This document shows positions 1 through 4,465 of a stretch of 5,844 nt of DNA, piece by piece (within the stretch, counting starts at the first letter, position 1; each line of letters begins with the position of its first letter). The DNA is taken from contig JAUZQA010000280.1 in the NCBI GenBank assembly GCA_030705665.1, positions 1 through 5,844 on the forward strand, in the 5' to 3' direction. Below the pieces are notes generated by a model that saw only the letters and a list, made by a program, of their open reading frames with translations, did no database searches and was not told where the DNA came from. Source of the DNA: Bacillota bacterium. GTDB taxonomy: Bacteria > Bacillota > Bacilli > Bacillales_B > DSM-18226. Made by a program: the position numbers and the translations under genes.

Positions 1-232
1 CCATTTGTCCTACATTCTTAAAAAACTGCCCCCAAGAATCAAGTGCAGTAGGGGTTGGAATATGGATTTGCATACCTGCAGGTATCGCTGTTTCTAATAG
101 ATCGGGCATCATCTTTGCCAATGCAGGGCTCATAAATCCGAACAACAAAAATACAACTATCATAATAAAAAACTTATAGGTGCGAAGATTTTCAATGAAC
201 TCCTTTTTTGTAAAAGCTAAATAAGCCCTCAT
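1..232 (-). CDS. yxlG: ABC-2 type transporter permease, N-terminal part (YxlG-like), cut by window edge
   Basis: The 5' end of a minus-strand gene: 77 codons are visible and the frame is open to the left edge. The protein starts MRAYLAFTKKEF, a charged cytoplasmic N terminus typical of ABC-2 permeases. A hydrophobic segment follows at residues 21-38 (starts FFIMIVVFLLFG), then an outside loop rich in Pro, Ala and Met, as expected for the first helix and long first loop of this family. Its ATG (232-230) overlaps the TGA of the ATPase gene in an ATGA junction, and a GGAGGTGG ribosome site lies within the end of that gene, so translation is probably coupled. With the ATPase it should form a membrane exporter of unknown substrate. 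The yxlG name rests on gene order and general resemblance; another ABC-2 permease family is possible. Confidence 0.75.
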   Translation of the reverse strand, partial: MRAYLAFTKKEFIENLRTYKFFIMIVVFLLFGFMSPALAKMMPDLLETAIPAGMQIHIPTPTALDSWGQFFKNVGQM

Positions 233-1146
233 TTTACCACCTCCATAAAAAGGTTTTCAATGCTTGGTTTCATTACTTCTAATTTCATTGGTAAAATTCG
301 GTTTTGTGAAAGAATATTCAGAGCAACAGCTTCTGTTTCTAAAACATCCTTTCCATGAAAAATAACAATTGTTTCTGTTTGCTCCGTATTGTCCATAAAT
401 GGAACCATTTGTGGTGCCGCAAAAAAATGTTCCTTGTCCGCTTTATTTACAAACTCAATCAATAAACGATTTGCCTTGTGCTGAGCTTTCAGTTCTGAAA
501 GGATTCCTGTAAGAGCAATCTTTCCTTTATTAAGGACAGCGATGTGGTCACAGATCCGCTCTACATCGGATAGAATGTGTGTAGAAAAGACAACGGTGGT
601 TTTCCCTTTAACCTGTTGCAGAATATCCAGTATTTCTTTCCTTCCGACAGGATCGAGGGCACTTGTCGGCTCATCGCAGATTAAGAGCTTTGGCTCATTC
701 AAAAGCGCTTGTGCAATTCCAAGCCGTTGCTTCATTCCGCGTGAAAACCCTCCAATTTTTTTATTTACTCCATGCAATCCGACAAGTGTTAATAGCTCTT
801 CACTGCGATTTTTGATTTTCTCACGGGTTAACCCGGTTACTTCACCGCATAGTGTTAAGTATTCTTTGGGACGCATATACTGATAAAATTCAGGTACGTC
901 GGGAAGGTATCCTATATATTGATTGGTTTTGGTTTGTCCAAACGATACCTTTTCACCGCAAACAGATATGCTGCCGCTATCGGCCTTCAAAAGCCCTAAC
1001 ACCATTTTCATAGTTGTAGTTTTTCCCGCTCCGTTTTGACCGATAAATCCGAAAATAGAATGTTCCGGGACGGAAAAAGAAAGGTTGTCGATAATTTTGT
1101 TATTCCCAAAGCTTTTTGAGAGGTTTTGTATTTGGAGGATGTCCAT
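229..1146 (-). CDS. yxlF: ABC transporter ATP-binding protein (YxlF-like)
   Basis: A 305-residue cytoplasmic ATPase that would power the adjacent permease. Visible motifs in order: Walker A GQNGAGKT at residues 36-43; a YLPD segment at about 80-83, where many relatives have Gln or Glu in the Q-loop; the signature helix read as FSRGM at 134-138 instead of LSGGQ, a common variant in the CcmA/DrrA-type drug and antibiotic exporters; Walker B LLICDE at 154-159 with catalytic Glu159; D-loop SALD at 162-165; and switch His190 in STHILSD. After about residue 215 comes a C-terminal extension of roughly 90 residues, usual for this subgroup. All catalytic residues are present, so it looks active. The start ATG shares one base with the stop of the upstream small membrane gene (TAATG), with AGGAG nine bases ahead. 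Family assignment is firm. The symbol is by resemblance to B. subtilis YxlF and the E-F-G gene order; substrate unknown. Confidence 0.9.
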   Translation of the reverse strand: MDILQIQNLSKSFGNNKIIDNLSFSVPEHSIFGFIGQNGAGKTTTMKMVLGLLKADSGSISVCGEKVSFGQTKTNQYIGYLPDVPEFYQYMRPKEYLTLCGEVTGLTREKIKNRSEELLTLVGLHGVNKKIGGFSRGMKQRLGIAQALLNEPKLLICDEPTSALDPVGRKEILDILQQVKGKTTVVFSTHILSDVERICDHIAVLNKGKIALTGILSELKAQHKANRLLIEFVNKADKEHFFAAPQMVPFMDNTEQTETIVIFHGKDVLETEAVALNILSQNRILPMKLEVMKPSIENLFMEVVK

Positions 1147-1343
1147 TATTCATCACTCCTTCCAAAAATAAAGTAGGTGATGGGCCCGATGATTTGAACA
1201 AAACTTATAATCACCCACACCCAGCGACTCCCCATTTTGTATTTTTTATGCGTAAAAATATGGATTAAAGCGGCGATCGTTAGTCCGAGTTCGATAACAA
1301 TAATTGGAATAATTAGGGGTAATGAATGCATAATATTTTCCAT
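1146..1343 (-). CDS. yxlE: Small two-helix membrane protein, PLDc_N family (YxlE-like)
   Basis: A 65-residue protein with two hydrophobic helices, about residues 7-29 and 40-60, joined by a short basic loop (THKKYKMGSR). The second helix carries the PLDc_N pattern WVWVIISFVQIIGPITYFIFGR, given here only as key residues: a Trp pair, a Gly-Pro in mid-helix, and a closing Phe-Gly-Arg. It has no phospholipase active site; the family matches only the membrane anchor of cardiolipin synthases. The start has AGGAGG eight bases upstream. It heads the ATPase-permease cassette and its stop overlaps the ATPase start. In B. subtilis the equivalent gene, yxlE, lies between yxlD and yxlF in the sigY operon, and its product restrains SigY. 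No sigma factor or yxlC-like gene lies upstream here, so a role as a partner of the transporter is the more cautious reading. Confidence 0.82.
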   Translation of the reverse strand: MENIMHSLPLIIPIIVIELGLTIAALIHIFTHKKYKMGSRWVWVIISFVQIIGPITYFIFGRSDE

Positions 1344-1378
1344 ATCAAATTCCTCCTAAATTTCATCTTTCCTTCTCA

Positions 1379-1405
1379 AGCATACTATAAATATGCTCGT
1401 GTCAA
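1379..1405 (-). promoter_or_regulatory. Candidate promoter and operator of the yxlE-F-G cassette
   Basis: On the minus strand a perfect -35 box TTGACA (1405-1400) is followed after 15 bases by TATGCT (1384-1379), a 4/6 match to the -10 consensus. The spacer is shorter than the usual 17. The -10 region is one arm of the inverted repeat AGCATA-7-TATGCT (1379-1397), a shape expected of a dimeric repressor site. The start codon lies about 35 bases downstream. Seen directly: the boxes and the repeat. Inferred: that they act as promoter and operator. Confidence 0.4.
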
Positions 1406-1463
1406 TTAAGAAATTAAATAAATTTTTTTGATTATTCTTTCCGTTATTTTGAATATGTGAAGT

Positions 1464-1489
1464 GTTACACAATTGTCACAGATGGGTAA
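1464..1489 (+). promoter_or_regulatory. Possible sigma-B-like promoter for the FbpA-like gene
   Basis: GTTACA (1464-1469), then 14 bases, then GGGTAA (1484-1489), resembles the general-stress sigma-B pattern GTTTAA-N13-15-GGGTAT with two changes in the -35 box and one in the -10. The start codon is about 85 bases further on, a fairly long leader. No better sigma-A pair was seen in this stretch. AT-rich DNA throws up such matches by chance, so this is tentative. Confidence 0.25.
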
Positions 1490-1529
1490 AGCAGGTAGTG
1501 GGTAAATAAGTTATTATATGTTTAAAGAA

Positions 1530-1545
1530 GAAACGAAAGCGTTTC
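1530..1545 (+). promoter_or_regulatory. Palindrome in the leader of the FbpA-like gene, cre-like
   Basis: GAAACG-AAAG-CGTTTC is a perfect 6-bp inverted repeat with a 4-base centre, ending 12 bases before the ribosome site. The overlapping stretch CGAAAGCGTTTCCA (1534-1547) matches the CcpA cre consensus TGWNANCGNTNWCA except at two places. It could be a catabolite-control roadblock, another operator, or a small RNA hairpin. The repeat is plain; its function is inferred. Confidence 0.35.
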
Positions 1546-1573
1546 CAATACTTTTGAAAGGGAGGGTAACATT

Positions 1574-1735
1574 ATGGAGAAACTATTAGAAAAGGGACTT
1601 CAACGGGTAAAACAATTTTATATCGATCAACTTGTTAAAACCGGCAAATACCAACCCAAAGATAAAGACTTAACTTCAATGACAATAAGTGAATTAAAAT
1701 ATATCTATCAGCAGGAAGCAAGCCTGCAACCATAA
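1574..1735 (+). CDS. Small FbpA-like protein (Fur-regulated basic protein family)
   Basis: A 53-residue protein beginning MEKLLEKGLQRVKQFYIDQL. Its ribosome site AAGGGAGGG ends seven bases before the ATG, one of the best in the window. The core, IDQLVKTGKYQPKDKDLTSM followed by TISELKYIY, has the layout of the FbpA-type family in Bacillus: an amphipathic helix ending in a D-x-L-hydrophobic-x-x-G turn, a basic linker, then a L-T-x-x-E-L-x-x-x-Y helix. In B. subtilis, FbpA-C are small Fur-controlled proteins that work with the sRNA FsrA in iron sparing. I see no clear Fur box upstream here, so Fur control is not supported by the sequence and the protein may be a family member with another role. 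It is a single-gene unit closed by the terminator at 1813-1844. The coding call is strong; the family call is moderate. Confidence 0.7.
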   Translation: MEKLLEKGLQRVKQFYIDQLVKTGKYQPKDKDLTSMTISELKYIYQQEASLQP

Positions 1736-1812
1736 TGGATCATTGTTCTAGAGAAAATGTCGTTTATTTTTGGAGAAAATTTGAAGCATAATTAACCCTT
1801 GAAAATAATAGG

Positions 1813-1850
1813 AGAGACAAAAAGTTTTTATACTTTTTGTCTCTTTTTAT
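1813..1850 (+). terminator. Rho-independent terminator of the FbpA-like gene
   Basis: A perfect 13-bp stem, AGAGACAAAAAGT (1813-1825) with ACTTTTTGTCTCT (1832-1844), has a 6-base loop and runs straight into TTTTAT. It separates the small gene from the HAD gene, which therefore probably has its own promoter between about 1850 and 1925. The stem is AU-rich in its upper half but long. Confidence 0.8.
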
Positions 1851-1869
1851 TATTAAATAAAAGAGAAAA

Positions 1870-1881
1870 GGAAATATTTCC
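1870..1881. promoter_or_regulatory. 12-bp perfect palindrome upstream of the HAD gene
   Basis: GGAAATATTTCC lies 55 bases before the HAD start codon and just after the preceding terminator, where this gene's promoter should be. A weak sigma-A-like pair overlaps it: TTTCCA at 1877-1882 and TTTATA at 1900-1905, 17 apart. It may be an operator, or a chance palindrome in AT-rich DNA. Confidence 0.25.
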
Positions 1882-1936
1882 AAGAACCTGGGGAAGATAT
1901 TTATATAACCAAAAAATCTTCGGGCAGGAGAAGGAA

Positions 1937-2722
1937 ATGAGCAAACAAAATATTTTATTTAATCTTGATGATACATTAGTCTATTGCAATAGATATTTTA
2001 ACCAGGCTGTTGGTGCATTTGTTAATCAAATGAACGTATGGTTTGAACACGTTACACCGGAGGAAATAAAACGAAAGCAGCTTGAACTTGATTTAGAATC
2101 GGTAAAAGAATATGGATTGAGTTCAAAGCGATTTCCTGAGTCATTTGTTGGTACCTATAAATACTTTTGTGATTTAGCTCGTAAAGAAAAGAAATCTTCT
2201 GAAATTGATTATGTAAGGGAGATGGGCTTTAAAGTATTCAAAATACCTGTAGAACCGCTCCCGTTTATGAATGAAACACTGGAAAAGTTAAAAGAGGAAG
2301 GGCATGAACTTTATTTGCACACAGGTGGAGATGAAGCAAATCAATGGAGAAAAATTACTCAGTTAGAGCTGACTACTTATTTTGAACATCGTATTTTTAT
2401 ATCTGAATATAAGGACACCACTGCGCTATCTGATATATTAAAAACGATTCATGCCGACCCGAAAAAAACCTGGATGATTGGAAATTCTTTAAGAACTGAT
2501 ATAGTTCCAGCTCTAGAGAAGCATATTAATGCAATTTACATTCCTGCAGAAACAGAATGGAAATATGACGTTGTCGATGTAAAAGAACATCCTAAAGGGA
2601 CTTTTTTTACTGCAGATTCACTTCGGAAAGTCCCTGAAATCATAAATAAATATCTTCAAAGGGGTGAGCGATTTAAGATCACTTCCCGATTTGAAAACGA
2701 ATATAAAAGTGAAGGTAGATAA
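1937..2722 (+). CDS. HAD-superfamily protein with altered nucleophile motif
   Basis: A 261-residue soluble protein with the HAD fold. Motif I reads FNLDDTL at residues 8-14. In active enzymes this is FDLDDTL, so the aspartate that attacks the phosphate is replaced by Asn9, while the general acid Asp11 and Thr13 remain. A helical cap region covers about 18-105. Motif II is LYLHTGG with Thr129. The motif III lysine is probably Lys159 in SEYKD. Motif IV is WMIGNSLRTDI with Asn183 and Asp188; GNS for GDS is, from memory, common in one HAD branch. The likely ancestor was a phosphoglycolate-phosphatase-like or YjjG-like phosphatase; this copy may bind rather than cleave phosphate esters. The ATG at 1937 is chosen because GGAGAAGGAA precedes it closely and motif I then sits at the N terminus. 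The frame is open back to 1799, but that would translate the terminator hairpin. It converges with the DUF2382 pair. Confidence 0.85.
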   Translation: MSKQNILFNLDDTLVYCNRYFNQAVGAFVNQMNVWFEHVTPEEIKRKQLELDLESVKEYGLSSKRFPESFVGTYKYFCDLARKEKKSSEIDYVREMGFKVFKIPVEPLPFMNETLEKLKEEGHELYLHTGGDEANQWRKITQLELTTYFEHRIFISEYKDTTALSDILKTIHADPKKTWMIGNSLRTDIVPALEKHINAIYIPAETEWKYDVVDVKEHPKGTFFTADSLRKVPEIINKYLQRGERFKITSRFENEYKSEGR

Positions 2723-2770
2723 TCCCTGCATAAAACAGATCTGATCAACGATGTCTGATAATGGTAAGAT

Positions 2771-3190
2771 TTATGGATCAATTACCTTGATATCCCCGAT
2801 TGTTTGGATGTGAAGTTTTTCTTCTTTTACGGTTTCATTAACTTGCAGGATTTCTTCAAATTGATTTTTATATATATCCACATCTTCAAGGATGATTGGA
2901 TGCTTGGTAATCTCTATCTGCTCTTCGCTTAAAGGGATTCGAATCGTTTCAATTTCCTCGTCAAAAGTACTTTGTGGATTTGCCTTCTTTTTCTCAATAA
3001 CAAGCTCTTCACGGGTTACGGGAACAGTAAAATGTTTTTCTTCCTCATACGTATTTTTGTATATTTTAACATCAGCTGTTTCAACCCATTTTTTACTGAT
3101 TTGTAATTCCTCTTTATGTAATTGGAACGTTCGGGTATCTTGATTATCATGAGGTAAATATTGCTGCTCAGGCAGTGTAATCTCCTCCAT
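2771..3190 (-). CDS. DUF2382 (YsnF/AvaK-type) stress-related protein, short form
   Basis: Up to 139 residues, made almost wholly of two copies of the DUF2382 strand-turn-strand pattern. The first, about 23-68, runs LHKEELQISKKWVET to VPVTREELVIEKK. The second, about 85-133, runs IPLSEEQIEITKH to VKEEKLHI. The recurring signature is acidic-acidic-x-hydrophobic-x-hydrophobic-x-K with VPV/IPL ahead. B. subtilis YsnF, a sigma-B general-stress protein, has this domain after another N-terminal domain; here it stands alone. There is no signal peptide or membrane segment, so it is probably cytoplasmic; biochemical role unknown. Start is in doubt: the only ATG has no ribosome site before it, and GGAGGAG begins at its own G and runs through codons 2-3, six bases ahead of an in-frame CTG (3175-3173). 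A CTG start would give 134 residues. It follows its paralog across a 16-bp hairpin. Confidence 0.85.
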   Translation of the reverse strand: MEEITLPEQQYLPHDNQDTRTFQLHKEELQISKKWVETADVKIYKNTYEEEKHFTVPVTREELVIEKKKANPQSTFDEEIETIRIPLSEEQIEITKHPIILEDVDIYKNQFEEILQVNETVKEEKLHIQTIGDIKVIDP

Positions 3191-3202
3191 TTAAGTTTGC
3201 TG

Positions 3203-3246
3203 AAAGCACCGTTTCATTTCTAAGCAATGAAACGGTGCTTTTTTTT
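3203..3246 (+). terminator. 16-bp hairpin between the two DUF2382 genes
   Basis: AAAGCACCGTTTCATT (3203-3218) and AATGAAACGGTGCTTT (3226-3241) pair perfectly around a 7-base loop. Read on the plus strand the stem runs into eight T (3239-3246), a textbook terminator. The flanking genes are on the minus strand, where the stem is followed only by TTTCAGC. It may therefore stop antisense transcripts fully and act on the operon as a partial terminator or as a stabiliser of the upstream gene's message. The plus-strand tail overlaps the stop codon of the upstream paralog. Confidence 0.7.
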
Positions 3247-3733
3247 AACTATTGTTACTATCACTAAACTCTGGGTCTTCTGAAATTACATTTACACTTC
3301 CTGTAGTATCAACATGTGCCTCTTCATGCTTAAGTGTTTCTTGAACATGTTGAGTTTCCTCCACTTGATGCTTCGAAGCGGAGATTTCCTCTGTTGCCAC
3401 CGTATACTTATTTACTTCGACTTGCTCCTGACTGACAGGAATATGAATCGTATCCTCAGAACTGATGGAATCGTCACTTCGCTCGTTATTCAAAGGTGTT
3501 CTCTTTATGATGACTTCCTCGTGCATAACGGGAACATCGACTGTTTTTTGTTCTTCAACAACATCTTTTGAAAGAACTACCTCACCAGCATCAACACTGT
3601 TTTTGGTAATGTCCAATTCTTCCTTATGGAGTTCAAGTGAGCTATTTGCTTCGGTATTTTGAGTGTTTGTACTGCTTTCATTTTCGGCTTTTGGTGATTC
3701 GTCATCGTCGAAAAAACCAAATAAATTGTTCAT
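3245..3733 (-). CDS. DUF2382 (YsnF/AvaK-type) stress-related protein with acidic N-terminal tail
   Basis: A 162-residue paralog of the next gene. It starts MNNLFGFFDDDESP, a short aromatic patch followed by an acidic, Ser/Asn/Thr-rich tail of about 30 residues that looks disordered. Two DUF2382 half-repeats follow: LELHKEELDITKNSVDAGEV (about 33-52) through VPVMHEEVIIKR, then IHIPVSQEQVEVNKYTVATE through LKHEEAHV, ending near residue 148. A polar tail closes it. No signal peptide or membrane helix is seen. The ATG at 3733 is preferred: GAGGGGG ends six bases before it. A TTG one codon earlier (3736) is only three bases from that site. It is the first gene of the likely two-gene unit. The family is linked to stress in Bacillus (YsnF) and other bacteria, but no molecular activity is known to me. 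Confidence 0.87.
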   Translation of the reverse strand: MNNLFGFFDDDESPKAENESSTNTQNTEANSSLELHKEELDITKNSVDAGEVVLSKDVVEEQKTVDVPVMHEEVIIKRTPLNNERSDDSISSEDTIHIPVSQEQVEVNKYTVATEEISASKHQVEETQHVQETLKHEEAHVDTTGSVNVISEDPEFSDSNNS

Positions 3734-3755
3734 CAAATTCCCCCTCGCCTGTAGG

Positions 3756-3772
3756 TAAAAGTCAAGCTTTTA
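3756..3772. repeat. Inverted repeat in the leader of the DUF2382 pair
   Basis: TAAAAG-TCAAG-CTTTTA is a 6-bp inverted repeat about 10 bases upstream of the ribosome site of the first DUF2382 gene. Read on the minus strand it is TAAAAG-CTTGA-CTTTTA. It may be an operator or a weak leader hairpin. The wider gap 3734-3943 between divergent genes shows no strong sigma-A promoter on either strand. Confidence 0.25.
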
Positions 3773-3943
3773 TAGAGTGTGCCCATGGGTCCTTTTTATT
3801 CTTAAAAAAATCGGAAATTATGGCAAATGTTTAGGAAGTAAGTGGTATCTGTAAAGTGAAAAAATTACTAATCAATATTCTTGTGAAATTTGGAATGCTA
3901 TGTATGAAAGTCAGAAAAAGATTGAAAAAGGAGGCTTATACCT

Positions 3944-4309
3944 TTGAAAAATAAATTTGTTCTTATGCTTTCAGGGGCGGTACTCTCCGCTATGGTTTTA
4001 GGTGGTTGTGGTAATAACAATAACAATGTAAACGACGACAATATTGACCATAGAGGGCCGCTGTTGCGAATCAATAATCCGGCAAATGATAATCGAATTA
4101 TTGATAATAATGTAAATCGAAACGGGATTAACAATGATAACATAAATACTCGGGATAAAGTCAATGATCCATACAACAACAACCGCGGTAACATTAATAA
4201 TCGTGATAACATCAATGATCCATACAACAACAATCACGATAATATCAATAATCGCAGTAATATCAATAACAACCTAAATAACAATTACTTAGATCAAAGA
4301 TCGAGATAA
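3944..4309 (+). CDS. Asn-rich repeat lipoprotein, unknown function
   Basis: A 121-residue predicted lipoprotein. Its signal peptide is MKNKFVLMLSGAVLSAMVLG with lipobox L19-G-G-C22, so Cys22 should be lipidated and the mature protein anchored outside the membrane. The mature part is about one-third or more Asn (42 Asn in the whole protein), with Asp, Arg and Ile. Two near-identical 17-residue units lie at 69-85 and 86-102 (core R-D-x-V/I-N-D-P-Y-N-N-N), and a broken third follows. No folded domain is visible. The start is TTG at 3944, with AAGGAGG nine bases before; no in-frame ATG fits better. Some Bacillus spore lipoproteins of the YhcN/YlaJ type have similar Asn-rich linkers before a globular domain. 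That domain is absent here, so this may be a shortened relative or an unrelated fast-changing surface protein. It stands alone and ends at a GC-rich hairpin. Confidence 0.8.
   Translation: MKNKFVLMLSGAVLSAMVLGGCGNNNNNVNDDNIDHRGPLLRINNPANDNRIIDNNVNRNGINNDNINTRDKVNDPYNNNRGNINNRDNINDPYNNNHDNINNRSNINNNLNNNYLDQRSR
4161..4233 (+). repeat. Exact 22-bp direct repeat inside the lipoprotein gene
   Basis: The 22 bases at 4161-4182 recur without change at 4212-4233, a spacing of 51 bases or exactly 17 codons. They encode the N-D-P-Y-N-N-N core. Since most neighbouring codons have drifted, the exact match suggests a recent in-frame duplication or repeat correction. Confidence 0.85.
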
Positions 4310-4327
4310 CCGTGATGAATAAACAAA

Positions 4328-4348
4328 GGTCGGGCAAACTGCCCGGCC
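4328..4348. terminator. GC-rich terminator after the lipoprotein gene, probably two-way
   Basis: GGTCGGGCA (4328-4336) pairs with TGCCCGGCC (4340-4348) through nine pairs, one of them G-U, around an AAC loop. On the plus strand the tail is ATTTATGAAAATTTT, a weak T-run. On the minus strand it is TTTGTTTATT, somewhat better. It ends the lipoprotein message about 20 bases past the stop and could also stop minus-strand transcripts coming from 4430. Confidence 0.7.
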
Positions 4349-4465
4349 ATTTATGAAAATTTTGTATAAATAAGTTCATAATGTGTTTAATTTTTGGCTC
4401 ATTTATTTCCTCCTTTCTATGCTATTCTTTATTTGCTAATGATAAAAGTCCTTGGAGGGTTGTAA

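Noticed and set aside
542..883. Plus-strand open frame of 113 codons opposite the ABC ATPase
   Set aside because: No ribosome site, no recognisable family, and it lies wholly over the Walker and signature region of a clear ATPase gene on the other strand.
1799..1936. 46-codon N-terminal extension of the HAD frame
   Set aside because: It would translate the terminator hairpin at 1813-1844, the TTG lacks a ribosome site, and motif I normally sits near the N terminus, as it does from the ATG at 1937.
2725..2762. Possible terminator between the convergent HAD and DUF2382 genes
   Set aside because: Only an interrupted CAGA...TCTG pairing with internal mismatches is seen and the T-run is short; too weak to call.
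2892..3143. Plus-strand frame of 83 codons opposite the shorter DUF2382 gene
   Set aside because: Ser/Phe/Ile-rich complement of Glu/Lys codons, no ribosome site; an antisense shadow.
3314..3834. Three plus-strand frames opposite or just beyond the longer DUF2382 gene
   Set aside because: Low-complexity complements of acidic coding sequence with no ribosome sites; the real gene on the minus strand has conserved repeats and a good start.
3898..4237. Two minus-strand frames, hydrophobic, opposite the Asn-rich lipoprotein
   Set aside because: Their Ile/Val/Leu-rich repeats are simply the complement of AAT/AAC-rich codons. They look like membrane proteins but have no ribosome site; the plus strand has a lipobox and a good SD.
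4139..4290. Repeats in the lipoprotein gene considered as a CRISPR-like array
   Set aside because: Spacing is exactly 17 codons, the repeats stay in frame and encode a protein repeat; there are only two exact copies and no unique spacers.
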